Shown: positions 34,326 through 42,377 of the stretch, one piece after another
How the letters are laid out: each line of letters starts with the position of its first letter
How positions within the stretch are numbered: position 1 is the first letter of the stretch
Made by a program: the position numbers and the translations under genes
The notes under the pieces: model-generated
Databases searched by the model: none
What the model was told of the DNA's origin: nothing
The model's input: the letters and a program-made list of their open reading frames with translations, nothing else
Source: Sporichthyaceae bacterium
Lineage (GTDB): Bacteria; Actinomycetota; Actinomycetes; Sporichthyales; Sporichthyaceae
Assembly: GCA_036269075.1 (NCBI GenBank)
Contig: DATASX010000002.1
Location: forward strand, 1-64,000
Length of the DNA stretch: 64,000 bases
Direction: 5' to 3'

Positions 34326-35752
34326 AGGTCGCCCGGCGCACCGCCGCGGTGCTCATCTGCCTGACCCTGAGCCTGGGGATCGAGGCCCGCGCACTGCGCC
34401 TCGGCGCGCCGTGGGACCGTCACGCCGGGCGGGTGCTGGCCGCCTACGCGTTGGCCGGCGTGGTGTTCGTCGTGGCGGTGCTTGCCCTCCGGAAGATCCC
34501 GGCCCGCCGGGCGAGCGTGCTGATCCTGACCGGCGCGGCCGCTTTCCAGGCCCTCGCGGTCTGCTTCGTGCCCACCACGACCGACGACTACTACCGCTAC
34601 GTCTGGGACGGCACCGTGCAGGCGCACGGGATCGACCCGTACCGGTACACACCGCTGGACCCGGCACTGCGCGACCTGCGCGACCCGTGGTTGTTCCCGA
34701 CGGGGCCGGTCGCGCAGCAAGTGGTCGGCGCTTCGCCGGCGCGGGGCTACGTCGACGCGTGCACCTATCTGGGCGTACCGCACGACTGCACGCTGATCAA
34801 CCGGCCGACGGTGCACACCATCTACCCGCCGGTGGCCGAGGCCGCGTTCCTGGGCCTGCACCTGGTTTCCCCGCAGCATGAGCGTCGCCAGGCCGCGCAG
34901 GTGTTCAGCGCATTGCTGGCCTGGGCCACCGCCCTGGTCCTGATCCGCACCCTGCGCCGGTCGGGTCGGCCGGTTTGGCCCGCGGCCTGGTGGGCCTGGT
35001 GCCCGATGGTTTGGCTCGAGTGCGGCAACAACGCGCACATCGACGTCCTGGGAATCCTGTTGCTGGTAGGGACTTTCGGCGTCCTGTCCGGTCGGCGGGC
35101 GGAAGGCGCCGGTCGTCTTGCGGTGGCGGGCGCGCTGTTCGGCGCAGCGGTCGCGGTGAAACTGATCCCGGTGCTCGTCGCGCCCGCGTTGGCCACCCGC
35201 AGGCGCGCGGTGCTGTTGGCCACCGCCGCCGCGGTGTTCCTGGCCGGTTATCTGCCGCACGTGGTCGCGGTCGGTACCGACGTGATCGGCTACCTGCCCG
35301 GATACCTGCACGAGGAGGGATATTCCGGCGAGCAGCGCTTCGGTGCGCTTCGGTTGCTGGTACCGGGTCGGGTGGCAGCGCCGGTCGGGGCCGTCGTGCT
35401 GGCGGCGGTGGCCGTCGCGGTTCTGCGCCGGGCCGACCGGAACCCACCGGCGCTCGGGGCCGTGGCGTTGGTCGGGATCACGTTCGTGATTGTCGGCCCG
35501 AGCCAACCCTGGTACGCGCTGCTGCTGGTGGGGTTGGCTGTACTGGCCGAACGGCCCGAGTGGCTGGCAGTGGCGGCGGCCGCCTACCCCGTCTACTTCT
35601 CCGGCGCGCTCCGGGTGTCGAACACCGCGATGCAGCAGTGCGCTTACCTACTGGCAGCCGCCGTCGTCGTGCTGGTTCAGCTGACCCGTCGTCAGAAACC
35701 TAGCTACGGCATCGGCGAGCGCCCGCGGACAGTGATGCGATGTGGTCGATGA
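34322..35752 (+). CDS. GT87/GT39-like polyprenol-phosphate mannosyltransferase
   Basis: A 476-residue integral membrane glycosyltransferase with ten or more helices. The first extracytoplasmic loop holds TTDDYYRYVWDGTVQAHGID, the acidic pair expected in GT-C catalysis; TVHTIYPPVAEAAF and NNAHIDVLGILLLVG are further conserved. GT-C enzymes transfer mannose or a related sugar from a polyprenyl-phosphate donor outside the membrane. ATG 34322 overlaps the previous stop. The 3' end overlaps the convergent TetR gene by 53 bp. Confidence 0.85.
   Translation: MKVARRTAAVLICLTLSLGIEARALRLGAPWDRHAGRVLAAYALAGVVFVVAVLALRKIPARRASVLILTGAAAFQALAVCFVPTTTDDYYRYVWDGTVQAHGIDPYRYTPLDPALRDLRDPWLFPTGPVAQQVVGASPARGYVDACTYLGVPHDCTLINRPTVHTIYPPVAEAAFLGLHLVSPQHERRQAAQVFSALLAWATALVLIRTLRRSGRPVWPAAWWAWCPMVWLECGNNAHIDVLGILLLVGTFGVLSGRRAEGAGRLAVAGALFGAAVAVKLIPVLVAPALATRRRAVLLATAAAVFLAGYLPHVVAVGTDVIGYLPGYLHEEGYSGEQRFGALRLLVPGRVAAPVGAVVLAAVAVAVLRRADRNPPALGAVALVGITFVIVGPSQPWYALLLVGLAVLAERPEWLAVAAAAYPVYFSGALRVSNTAMQQCAYLLAAAVVVLVQLTRRQKPSYGIGERPRTVMRCGR
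35681..35695. terminator. CTGAC-N5-GTCAG hairpin after TetR gene
   Basis: Perfect 5-bp stem, 5-base loop, 4 bp beyond the TAG stop of the minus-strand TetR gene and inside the 3' end of the convergent mannosyltransferase gene. Variant of the CTGACG hairpin family. Confidence 0.4.
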
Positions 35753-36335
35753 CGGTCTCCAGGGCGATCTCCAGAGGCTCGGTGGCCCGTTCGACCTGAG
35801 CGAGGAGCAGGCCGCCCTGCAATGCGGCCAGCACTGCGACTGCCAATCGGTCCGGGTCGGCGCCACCGGGCAGTTCGCCGCGATCCTGCATGCGGCGCAA
35901 GCCGCCCGCGATCCCGGCGGCCCAGCGCGCGAAGGCCACCCGTAGGCCGGCTCGGGCCGCCTCGTCGGATTCGGCCAGTTCGCCGGCCAGCGTCGCCAGC
36001 GGGCAGCCGCCCGCACAGTTGCGGGACCGTTGCAGTTCGATGATCAGGTCACCCCACTGCCGCAGGGCCTCCAAGGTGTCCAGCGCCGCGAACAGCGGTT
36101 CCTGCCCACCGACCACCGCCTCGGTCTGGTGGACGATCACCGCGGCGACCAGGGCCCGCTTGTCGCCGAAGTAGTGGTAGAGCTGCGAGGCGCTCACGCC
36201 GGCGGCGGTCTGCACGTCGTCGATGGTGGTTGCCATCACCCCGCCGCTGACCATCAGCCCCGCCGCGGCGGCAACGATGCGTTCGCGGGTGGCCTGACCC
36301 TTCGCGGTCAGCCGTGGCACCCGGGGCCCCTCCAT
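35700..36335 (-). CDS. TetR-family transcriptional regulator
   Basis: A 211-residue repressor-type protein. HTH: RERIVAAAAGLMVSGGVMAT then VQTAAGVSASQLYHYFGDKR. The C-terminal half matches the TetR_C group with the Cys pair NCAGGCPLATLAGELAES, often found beside reductases or peroxiredoxins; the two Cys could sense redox state. ATG 36335 is used. It is divergent from the peroxiredoxin, whose promoter carries two palindromes. Confidence 0.88.
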   Translation of the reverse strand: MEGPRVPRLTAKGQATRERIVAAAAGLMVSGGVMATTIDDVQTAAGVSASQLYHYFGDKRALVAAVIVHQTEAVVGGQEPLFAALDTLEALRQWGDLIIELQRSRNCAGGCPLATLAGELAESDEAARAGLRVAFARWAAGIAGGLRRMQDRGELPGGADPDRLAVAVLAALQGGLLLAQVERATEPLEIALETVIDHIASLSAGARRCRS

Positions 36336-36365
36336 GGCCCGAGAGTAGCGGGACTCAGCACCTTT

Positions 36366-36415
36366 TGGAGTTGACACTCCAGAATCGAGACGTAGAGTGG
36401 AGCAATCACTCCACT
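36366..36415 (+). promoter_or_regulatory. Peroxiredoxin promoter with two palindromic operators
   Basis: A -35 box TTGACA (36371-36376) and -10 TAGAGT (36393-36398), 16 bp apart, fit a housekeeping promoter. TGGAGT-TGAC-ACTCCA (36366-36381) overlaps the -35, and AGTGGAG-CAATCA-CTCCACT (36396-36415) overlaps the -10 and start point. Both share the half-site TGGAG/CTCCA, so one dimeric repressor, probably the divergent TetR protein, should bind both. Confidence 0.75.
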
Positions 36416-36442
36416 TTCTTCCCTCTCTCGGAGGTTCGTGTC

Positions 36443-37105
36443 ATGAGTTCTCCCTCGACGATTGCCGCCCGTGTGGCTGGTTTCCACGAGCAAGTGGCCG
36501 CGCAGCTGCCGGCCGAGGCTCTCGCGGTGTTCGCGCAGGAGCGCGCGGAGCAGGCAGCCCGAAGTGGCGATGCTTCCGCCTGGGTGGGGCGGCCGATTCC
36601 CGACGGCGACCTGTTGGACGAGCACGGCAAGCCGACGAGCCTGGCGGAGGCCCGGGCCGATCGGGCAGCCGTAGTGGTCTACTACCGCGGCGCCTGGTGC
36701 CCGTACTGCAACCTCACCCTGCGCGCCTACCAGGAGTCCTTGGCGCCGCAGTTGGACGCCGCCGGGGTGGCCCTGATCGCGATCAGTCCGCAGCGGCCCG
36801 AAGAGGTGGCCGGGGCGAAGGAGGGCAACGAGTTGTCGTTCACGGTGCTGTCCGATCCCGGCAACCAGACCGCCGGGGCGCTCGGCCTGCTCACCGAGAC
36901 CGGTGCGGCCGCACGGTCCGCGCAGGCCGATCTGGGCGTGGACGTGGCTGCCTCGAACGCTGACGGGACACAGGCGATCCCCATGCCGACCGTGGTCGTC
37001 CTCGACAGCTCCGGAACGATCCGCTGGATCGACGTCCATCCGGACTTCACGACCCGGACCGAGGCTGCCGACATCCTCGAGCAGGTCGGCCTCCTGCCGG
37101 GCTGA
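36443..37105 (+). CDS. Peroxiredoxin-like protein (AhpC/TSA family, CxxC)
   Basis: A 220-residue thioredoxin-fold protein. VVVYYRGAWCPYCNLTLRAY carries Cys 86 and Cys 89 as a CPYC pair, typical of the peroxiredoxin-like group with both redox Cys in one motif; a cis-Pro region MPTVVVLDSSG and DVHPDFTTR follow. It would reduce peroxides with thiol or mycothiol-linked donors. GGAGG precedes ATG 36443. A TGAC-N5-GTCA inverted repeat (37116-37128) follows the gene. Confidence 0.88.
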   Translation: MSSPSTIAARVAGFHEQVAAQLPAEALAVFAQERAEQAARSGDASAWVGRPIPDGDLLDEHGKPTSLAEARADRAAVVVYYRGAWCPYCNLTLRAYQESLAPQLDAAGVALIAISPQRPEEVAGAKEGNELSFTVLSDPGNQTAGALGLLTETGAAARSAQADLGVDVAASNADGTQAIPMPTVVVLDSSGTIRWIDVHPDFTTRTEAADILEQVGLLPG

Positions 37106-37200
37106 GTACGCGAACTGACAGCACGTCACTTCGCTGATCCATCGCGCGTCGGGAAGGATGTCGCCGATCGGAGGGAGCGCCTGCGGTCGGGAGGGGCGTC

Positions 37201-37959
37201 GTGAGCCGGTCGCAGGTGGCGCACCTGGTGCTCGGCGTGCTCGTCCTGGTGTGCCTGACCGGCCTGGTCCTGCGCATCGGTCGGGTGCCGGCCGGTCGGG
37301 GTCCGGTCGTCGCCGTGGTCCGGGCGGCCGTGCAGTTGAGCGTGGTCGGAGTGCTGCTGCGCGGGGCGATCACCCGGCCTGCCGCGGTTGGCCTCGTCCT
37401 GCTGGTGATGCTGACCGTGGCGATCCGCACCGCGGCGCGCCGGATGCCGGACACCGACGGCGCCTGGCCCGCGGTGGCCGCGGCTTGCGTGGCCGGCGTA
37501 GGAACCAGCCTGCTGGTGGTGTTCGGCCTCGGGGTGCTGCCGCTGGACTCGCGGTACGTGGTGGCCGCCGGCGGGATCGTCGTCGGCGCCTCGATGACCG
37601 GCACGACGCTGGCCGGGCGCCGGTTGCACGACGGCCTGATCGCCCGCCGCGAGGAGGTGGAGGCCTGGCTGGCCCTGGGCGCGACGATGCGGTACGCGGT
37701 GGCCGACATCGCCCGCGAGGCTGCCGCCGAGGCCCTGGTGCCCGCGCTGGACCAGACCCGCACCACCGGCCTGGTCACCCTGCCGGGCGCCTTCATCGGT
37801 GCGCTGCTCGGTGGCGCGAGCCCGGTCCAGGCGGCCCGCTTCCAACTCGTGGTGCTGACCGCCGTGCTGACCACGCAGGCGATCGCCGCGGTCGTGCTGG
37901 TCCGGTTGCTCGGAGCACCGGCCGTGCTGCCGGAGCGCGCAAGCAATAGCGCCCGCTGA
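37201..37959 (+). CDS. FetB/UPF0014-family ABC transporter permease
   Basis: A 252-residue polytopic protein with about seven helices. Diagnostic segments: AVVRAAVQLSVVGVLLRGAI, ASMTGTTLAGRRLHDGLIAR, EAWLALGATMRYAV and LVTLPGAFIGALLGGASPVQ, all matching UPF0014 (YbbM/FetB). FetB works with the ATPase FetA in metal export and peroxide resistance, which fits the preceding peroxiredoxin, but no ATPase gene is adjacent. GTG start 95 bp after the peroxiredoxin gene. Confidence 0.85.
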   Translation: MSRSQVAHLVLGVLVLVCLTGLVLRIGRVPAGRGPVVAVVRAAVQLSVVGVLLRGAITRPAAVGLVLLVMLTVAIRTAARRMPDTDGAWPAVAAACVAGVGTSLLVVFGLGVLPLDSRYVVAAGGIVVGASMTGTTLAGRRLHDGLIARREEVEAWLALGATMRYAVADIAREAAAEALVPALDQTRTTGLVTLPGAFIGALLGGASPVQAARFQLVVLTAVLTTQAIAAVVLVRLLGAPAVLPERASNSAR

Positions 37960-38063
37960 GACAGTGGCGCGGTTCCGGTTCCCGGCGTAGCTTCGCACCC
38001 GGCGAATACTTTTGGACTTGACCTTCTCGGAAGCCGGCCTGATCCGCTTGATCGGAGTTCCGT

Positions 38064-39536
38064 ATGGGTTCTCGTGGCGCAGCTGCCGTCGTCTGCGCGT
38101 TGGCGTTGGTCGTCCCGGCGTTCGGAGCTGCTTCCTCGGCCGGTTCGCCGGGTGTGCGCAGCACTGTTCCGCGTGCCCAGTGCGGGCCGGGTTCGGCTCC
38201 GGAAACCGGGTTGCAGGGCCAGGTCCCGTTGGCGGATCGACGCAGCGGACGCTCGCGGCAGGGCTACTCCTGCAACCTGGAGTTGCTCGGGCAGTACCAG
38301 GGCGAGGGTACGACCTGGGTGAACCCGCAGTACGGCCACTGTGCCTACAACGCGACCTCGGTCTTCGGCCTCGGCCGCAAGAAGTCCGAAGGCGTGCAGG
38401 TGATCGACGCCACCGACCCGCGGCACCCGAAACTGACGGCGAACCTGACCAGCCCGGCGATGCTCACCGACACCTGGGAGACGCTGAAGGTCAACGAGGC
38501 CCGTGGCCTGCTGGCCGGGGTCTCGGTGGGGCCCGCGCTCGGCACATTGGCCTTCGACGTCTACGACATCAAGAGCGACTGCGCGCACCCGAGGTTGTTG
38601 AACTCCTTCGCCGGGACCGATCAGACGATGCCGGCCACGACGGTCAACCATGAAGGACAGTGGTCGCCGGACGGGCGGACCTACTGGTCGTCCTCACTCG
38701 GCGGTGGTGGCCTCACCGCGATCGACGTCGCCGATCCCACGCATCCGCGGATCGCCGGGATCGGAGCGATCGGTTTCGCCGACCACGGTTTCGAGCTCAG
38801 CCCGGACGGCAACCGGATGTACCTGACCACCGCGTTCCCCGCCGGGGTGGTCGTGCTCGACGTCAGCGACGTGCAGGCCCGCAAGCCGATGCCGGTGTTC
38901 CGTGAGCTGGGCCGGGTCACCTGGGGCGGACCTGAGTCGGTCGCTCAGCACACGATCCCGGTCACCTGGAACGGCAAGCCCTATCTGATCGCGGTCGACG
39001 AGTTCGCCGGCGAGGACGTCCACATCATCGACATCAGCGACGAGACCCGGCCCACGATCGTCCGACAGTTGCAGCTGGAGGTCAGCAGGCCGGAGAACGC
39101 CGCGAGCGTGGCGCCCGACGTCGCGCACAACGGCCTCTTCGGCTACGACGCGCACTACTGCGGCGTGGACCGCAAGGCCGACCCGACGGCGCTCGCGTGC
39201 GGGTTCTTCCAGTCCGGTGTGCGGGTTTTCGACGTGCGCGATCCGATGAACCCCAAGGAGATCGCGTACTTCAACCCGCCGGCTCAGGTCGGACGCAACG
39301 AGCAACTGCTCGGCTCGGAGCACGCCGCCCACGCGATCACCTACTCGGGAAACCTGTCCGGCATCCGGGACACCGGCCCGGGGGTGATGGCCGGCTGGGA
39401 CCAGCCCGCCGACCTGACCGCCGACTGGTGCAGCTCACCCCCGCGGTTCGTCGGGGTCGACCAACTCTGGGCCAGCTGCCAGGACAACGGTTTCCTGGCA
39501 CTGCGGTTCACCAACCAGGCCTACCGGAGGCCGTGA
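38064..39536 (+). CDS. Exported LVIVD beta-propeller protein
   Basis: A 490-residue secreted protein. The signal peptide (AAAVVCALALVVPAFGAASS) is followed by repeats of the LVIVD type: VQVIDATDPRHPKL, LTAIDVADPTHPRI, VVVLDVSDVQARKPM, VHIIDISDETRPTI and VRVFDVRDPMNPKEI. Five such blades predict a beta-propeller for binding or scaffolding. Several Cys pairs suggest disulfides outside the cell. GGAG precedes ATG 38064. Its stop overlaps the DUF305 start by one base (TGATG), so the two exported proteins are co-made. Confidence 0.85.
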   Translation: MGSRGAAAVVCALALVVPAFGAASSAGSPGVRSTVPRAQCGPGSAPETGLQGQVPLADRRSGRSRQGYSCNLELLGQYQGEGTTWVNPQYGHCAYNATSVFGLGRKKSEGVQVIDATDPRHPKLTANLTSPAMLTDTWETLKVNEARGLLAGVSVGPALGTLAFDVYDIKSDCAHPRLLNSFAGTDQTMPATTVNHEGQWSPDGRTYWSSSLGGGGLTAIDVADPTHPRIAGIGAIGFADHGFELSPDGNRMYLTTAFPAGVVVLDVSDVQARKPMPVFRELGRVTWGGPESVAQHTIPVTWNGKPYLIAVDEFAGEDVHIIDISDETRPTIVRQLQLEVSRPENAASVAPDVAHNGLFGYDAHYCGVDRKADPTALACGFFQSGVRVFDVRDPMNPKEIAYFNPPAQVGRNEQLLGSEHAAHAITYSGNLSGIRDTGPGVMAGWDQPADLTADWCSSPPRFVGVDQLWASCQDNGFLALRFTNQAYRRP

Positions 39537-40150
39537 TGCGGACTCGGACGCGCCAGGCGGTCGCCGGGTTGACGGTCGCGGGTGTCCTCGGGCTGGGCGT
39601 GGCGCTCGGCGCCTCGCTGCAGGGCGACGGCCGCGCGGCCGCGTCCGTGGCGGCTCCCGGGCCGGTGGACATCGGCTTCAGCCAGGACATGATCGTCCAC
39701 CATGAGCAGGCCGTGCTGATGGCCCAACTGGTCCGCGGCCGGACCGCCGACCCGAGGGTGGCCGCACTGGCCGCCGGGATCGAGGACGACCAACTGCTCG
39801 AGATCGGCACGATGCGCGGTTGGTTGGCCCTGTGGGGTGCGCCGACGCTTCCGGCCGGTGCGCCGATGACCTGGATGACGGGGTCGACCCGGCGCATGAC
39901 CACCATGCCGGGGATGGCCACCGCCGCGGAGCTCGACAGCTTGCGCACCGCTCACGGCACCGCGCTGGACCTGACGTTCCTGCAACTGATGCTGCGTCAC
40001 CACAACGGCGGCCTGCCGATGTTGACCGACGCAGGCACTCGGGCGGGCCTGCCCGTGGTCCGTGGCCTCGCGCAGCGCATGGCGTTCACGCAGCGGGAGG
40101 AGACCCGGACCATCCTCGGGCTGCTCAACTCCGTCCGCCCTCGGTCCTGA
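39536..40150 (+). CDS. Exported DUF305 protein
   Basis: A 204-residue protein with an N-terminal signal or anchor (AVAGLTVAGVLGLGVALGAS) and a four-helix DUF305 domain. Conserved motifs are FSQDMIVHHEQAVLMAQLV and TFLQLMLRHHNGGLPML, in which the HH pairs and Met residues could bind metal (copper has been proposed for the family). The Met-rich stretch RRMTTMPGM lies between them. Coupled to the LVIVD gene. Stop codon in hairpin 40146-40162. Confidence 0.88.
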   Translation: MRTRTRQAVAGLTVAGVLGLGVALGASLQGDGRAAASVAAPGPVDIGFSQDMIVHHEQAVLMAQLVRGRTADPRVAALAAGIEDDQLLEIGTMRGWLALWGAPTLPAGAPMTWMTGSTRRMTTMPGMATAAELDSLRTAHGTALDLTFLQLMLRHHNGGLPMLTDAGTRAGLPVVRGLAQRMAFTQREETRTILGLLNSVRPRS

Positions 40151-40162
40151 CTGATCGTCAGG
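40146..40162. terminator. Stop-codon hairpin CCTGAC-N5-GTCAGG
   Basis: Perfect 6-bp stem with 5-base loop that includes the TGA of the DUF305 gene. The next gene starts 131 bp further. Confidence 0.5.
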
Positions 40163-40292
40163 AGCATTTCGCGGGCATGTGTCCAGGTTCCCTGCGCCGA
40201 TCGGTGGCAAGCCGGAATAGCGCCGTACCCCGCCGGCATTCAGTCTCTGCGCCGGTCGCCCGGCTGCCCGGAATCGACGGAGGCAGGTCGCC

Positions 40293-40637
40293 GTGTACGC
40301 AATGGACGCAGCGGAGTTCGAGCTCGAGGTCGCCCGGGTTCTGGAGAACTTGCCGCCGGCGCTGAGCGAACGGATCGCGAACGTGGCGTTCGGCGTCGAG
40401 GACGGCTTCGGGCGGCCGAATCTGCTCGGTCTCTACGAGGGGATCCCGCTCACCCGCCGGGGCATGCAGTACGCCTTCGCGCTCCCGGACCGGATCACGA
40501 TCTACCGCTACCCGATTCTCGTGCGGTGTTCGACCTACGAGGATGTGTTGCGGCGCGTCGAGATCGTCGTCAAGCACGAGATCGGGCACTACTTCGGCCT
40601 CAGCGACGCACGACTGCACGAGCTCGGTTGGGCCTGA
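40293..40637 (+). CDS. Small zincin-like metallopeptidase
   Basis: A 114-residue protein of the metallopeptidase family formerly DUF1025. The zinc motif is VVKHEIGHYFGLSD (HExxHxxxxxD class), and the region before it, GRPNLLGLYEGIPLTRRG, is conserved in the family. No signal peptide, so cytoplasmic. Substrate unknown. GTG start preceded by GGAGG. The stop codon lies in TGAC-N5-GTCA (40635-40647), shared with the convergent glycine-rich gene. Confidence 0.85.
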   Translation: MYAMDAAEFELEVARVLENLPPALSERIANVAFGVEDGFGRPNLLGLYEGIPLTRRGMQYAFALPDRITIYRYPILVRCSTYEDVLRRVEIVVKHEIGHYFGLSDARLHELGWA

Positions 40638-40647
40638 CTACGCGTCA
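40635..40647. terminator. TGAC-TACGC-GTCA between convergent genes
   Basis: A 4-bp stem starting at the TGA of the zincin gene; the convergent gene's stop begins 2 bases beyond. A weak member of the hairpin family. Confidence 0.35.
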
Positions 40648-40648
40648 C

Positions 40649-41746
40649 TCAGGATCGGTGGGCGGCCAGGGTGGGCGGGCCGCCTGCGGCGGGGCCGGGC
40701 CGGTCGTGCCGGTCGGTGGGGATCCGGTAGGTGATCAACACCTGGCCGTCGCCACGCTCCGTGCCCATGGAGAGTTCGATCGACCCGAGCCGCGCGACAG
40801 CCGGTGCCAGGGCCGCGGTCGCGGCGAACCCGCTGCCACCGCCGCCGCCCCCGCCGAGCGTCGCGCCCGACGAGCCGCCGCTGCCCCCGGCGTAGCCGCC
40901 GCCGCCACCACCGGCGCCGATCGGACCTTCGGCGGGGTTGCCGGAGTGCCGGATGCTGTTGAGGGTGCCGTATCCACCCTCGCCGCCGTAGCCACCGAAC
41001 CGCTCGTCGTATCCGCTGTGGCCGTCCAGGCCGGTGACCCGCGTCAGACCGGCCCCGCCGGAGGGCCCCATTGCGCCGATGCCGCCCTTGCCGAAGTCGT
41101 CGCCGCTGCCGTTTCCGCCGCGCTCGCCGCCGCCGGGTCCGCCGCCGGCCTTGGCCGCCGCAGCCGAGTCCATGGCACCGCCGGCGCCGCCACCGCCACC
41201 GGCGACCAGGATGCGGGATGCCCAGTCGGTGCCGTCGAATCGCACGCTCGAGGAACCGCCGCCGCCACCACCGCCAACTGTTCCGGCGCCGCCCTTGCCG
41301 CCCCCGTTGACTCCGCCGACGCCCTGCTTCAGGCCCTCGGCATTCTCGCCCCGGCCGCCGATCAGAATGCGCAGCACGTCACCGGCGATGACGGGGAAAT
41401 CGGCCGCGACCGAGCCGCCGGCCCCGCCTTTGGGAGCGTGCACCCTGGGGTTGATCGTGCCGCCGTCGCCACCGGCCGCGCCGAGGGCCGCGATGTGCAC
41501 GTCGGTCACTCCGACCGGGACGCGGAACACGTAGTTGGTGACCTTGGGGTTGTCGTAGGCACATGTGACGGTGCCGGGCGTACTGGGGGCGCCACAGTTG
41601 CCCGACGTCTCCGCGGCGGACGCGGGAAGAGCCGTACCCGCCAGCACGAGGGAGATGGCCGCGGCCGGGACCGTCGCCCGGAACATGTGCCGCGCGGTAC
41701 GCGCGGACACCGCGCGGCTTGCGCCGATAATTGGATTCGCCGACAT
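40649..41746 (-). CDS. Secreted glycine-rich protein
   Basis: 365 residues (345 if started at ATG 41686). The signal peptide MFRATVPAAAISLVLAGTAL ends near ASAAETS; the long form has an extra 20-residue Arg-containing N-terminus. After a short Cys-bearing beta segment (CGAPSTPGTVTCAYDNPKVT), the protein is dominated by Gly-rich runs such as GGKGGAGTVGGGGGGGSS that alternate with hydrophobic strands, like the glycine-rich domain of ALK-type receptors and some actinobacterial surface proteins. Probably structural or adhesive. Function not known. A shared terminator region lies at its 3' end. Confidence 0.75.
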   Translation of the reverse strand: MSANPIIGASRAVSARTARHMFRATVPAAAISLVLAGTALPASAAETSGNCGAPSTPGTVTCAYDNPKVTNYVFRVPVGVTDVHIAALGAAGGDGGTINPRVHAPKGGAGGSVAADFPVIAGDVLRILIGGRGENAEGLKQGVGGVNGGGKGGAGTVGGGGGGGSSSVRFDGTDWASRILVAGGGGGAGGAMDSAAAAKAGGGPGGGERGGNGSGDDFGKGGIGAMGPSGGAGLTRVTGLDGHSGYDERFGGYGGEGGYGTLNSIRHSGNPAEGPIGAGGGGGGYAGGSGGSSGATLGGGGGGGSGFAATAALAPAVARLGSIELSMGTERGDGQVLITYRIPTDRHDRPGPAAGGPPTLAAHRS

Positions 41747-41880
41747 CTGCCCGCTGCTCTCGTTTGGCCTTAGGGACCCGAACCGACAGCGTCATTCTTG
41801 CCGCTGCCGGCATCCCTCAAACGGATTTGTGGCCCGGCTCACCTGTCCGTCGAGGCTGCGTGAAGCCCGCGCGTCGGGGA

Positions 41881-41913
41881 GGTTTCAGCGGCCTTCGGCC
41901 GGGTTTCAGCGGC
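41881..41913. repeat. Direct repeat GGTTTCAGCGGC x2 around a hairpin
   Basis: Two 12-bp copies (41881-41892, 41902-41913) flank CGGCC-TTC-GGCCG (41889-41901). The unit lies 13 bp beyond the stop of the STAS gene (minus strand) and may be its terminator. Confidence 0.5.
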
Positions 41914-41925
41914 GTCTCGCTTTCG

Positions 41926-42300
41926 TCACGAAGCTGCTGCCGCTACCGGATCCAAGGCGTCGGCGAGGGTGGGGAAGGGGGCAACGGTGCGATCCAGGCC
42001 GGTGGCTCGCAGCGGGACTGTCACAGCCCGGTTGTCGCCGACCACGACCCGCAGTCGCTTCCCCAAGGCCCGGGCCTGGCCGCGGGCCTCGACCAGCGCC
42101 GTCAGCCCGTGCGCGGTGAACCACGTGACGCCGGTCAGGTCGACCACGACCGACGGGTTCGCGCCGCAGGTCAGCGCGTCGCTCAGAGCGCGGCGCAGGA
42201 GGTCCACCGTGTCGATGTCCACCTCGCCGGCGACCGTGAGCACGCACGGACTGCCGTCGGCGCCGACACTGATGCGCAGTCGTGCGTCCTCGATTGCCAC
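41926..42300 (-). CDS. STAS-domain anti-sigma factor antagonist
   Basis: A 124-residue STAS protein (SpoIIAA-like). Core elements are VLTVAGEVDIDTVDLLRRAL and VVVDLTGVTWFTAHGLTALV; the phosphorylatable Ser/Thr is Thr in WFTAHG. These proteins bind anti-sigma kinases and release a sigma factor, or carry signals in general stress control. GTG 42300 is the family-like start although its ribosome-binding site is weak. No anti-sigma factor gene is adjacent. The stop lies in a weak TTCG-TGA-CGAA palindrome. Confidence 0.75.
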   Translation of the reverse strand: MAIEDARLRISVGADGSPCVLTVAGEVDIDTVDLLRRALSDALTCGANPSVVVDLTGVTWFTAHGLTALVEARGQARALGKRLRVVVGDNRAVTVPLRATGLDRTVAPFPTLADALDPVAAAAS

Positions 42301-42377
42301 GTAGGGAGCAACGGCGCGAGTGCGGCGTTCGTTCCCGGAACACGCCGGGTAGTGCAGCGCACGGCATTGAATTCGCC

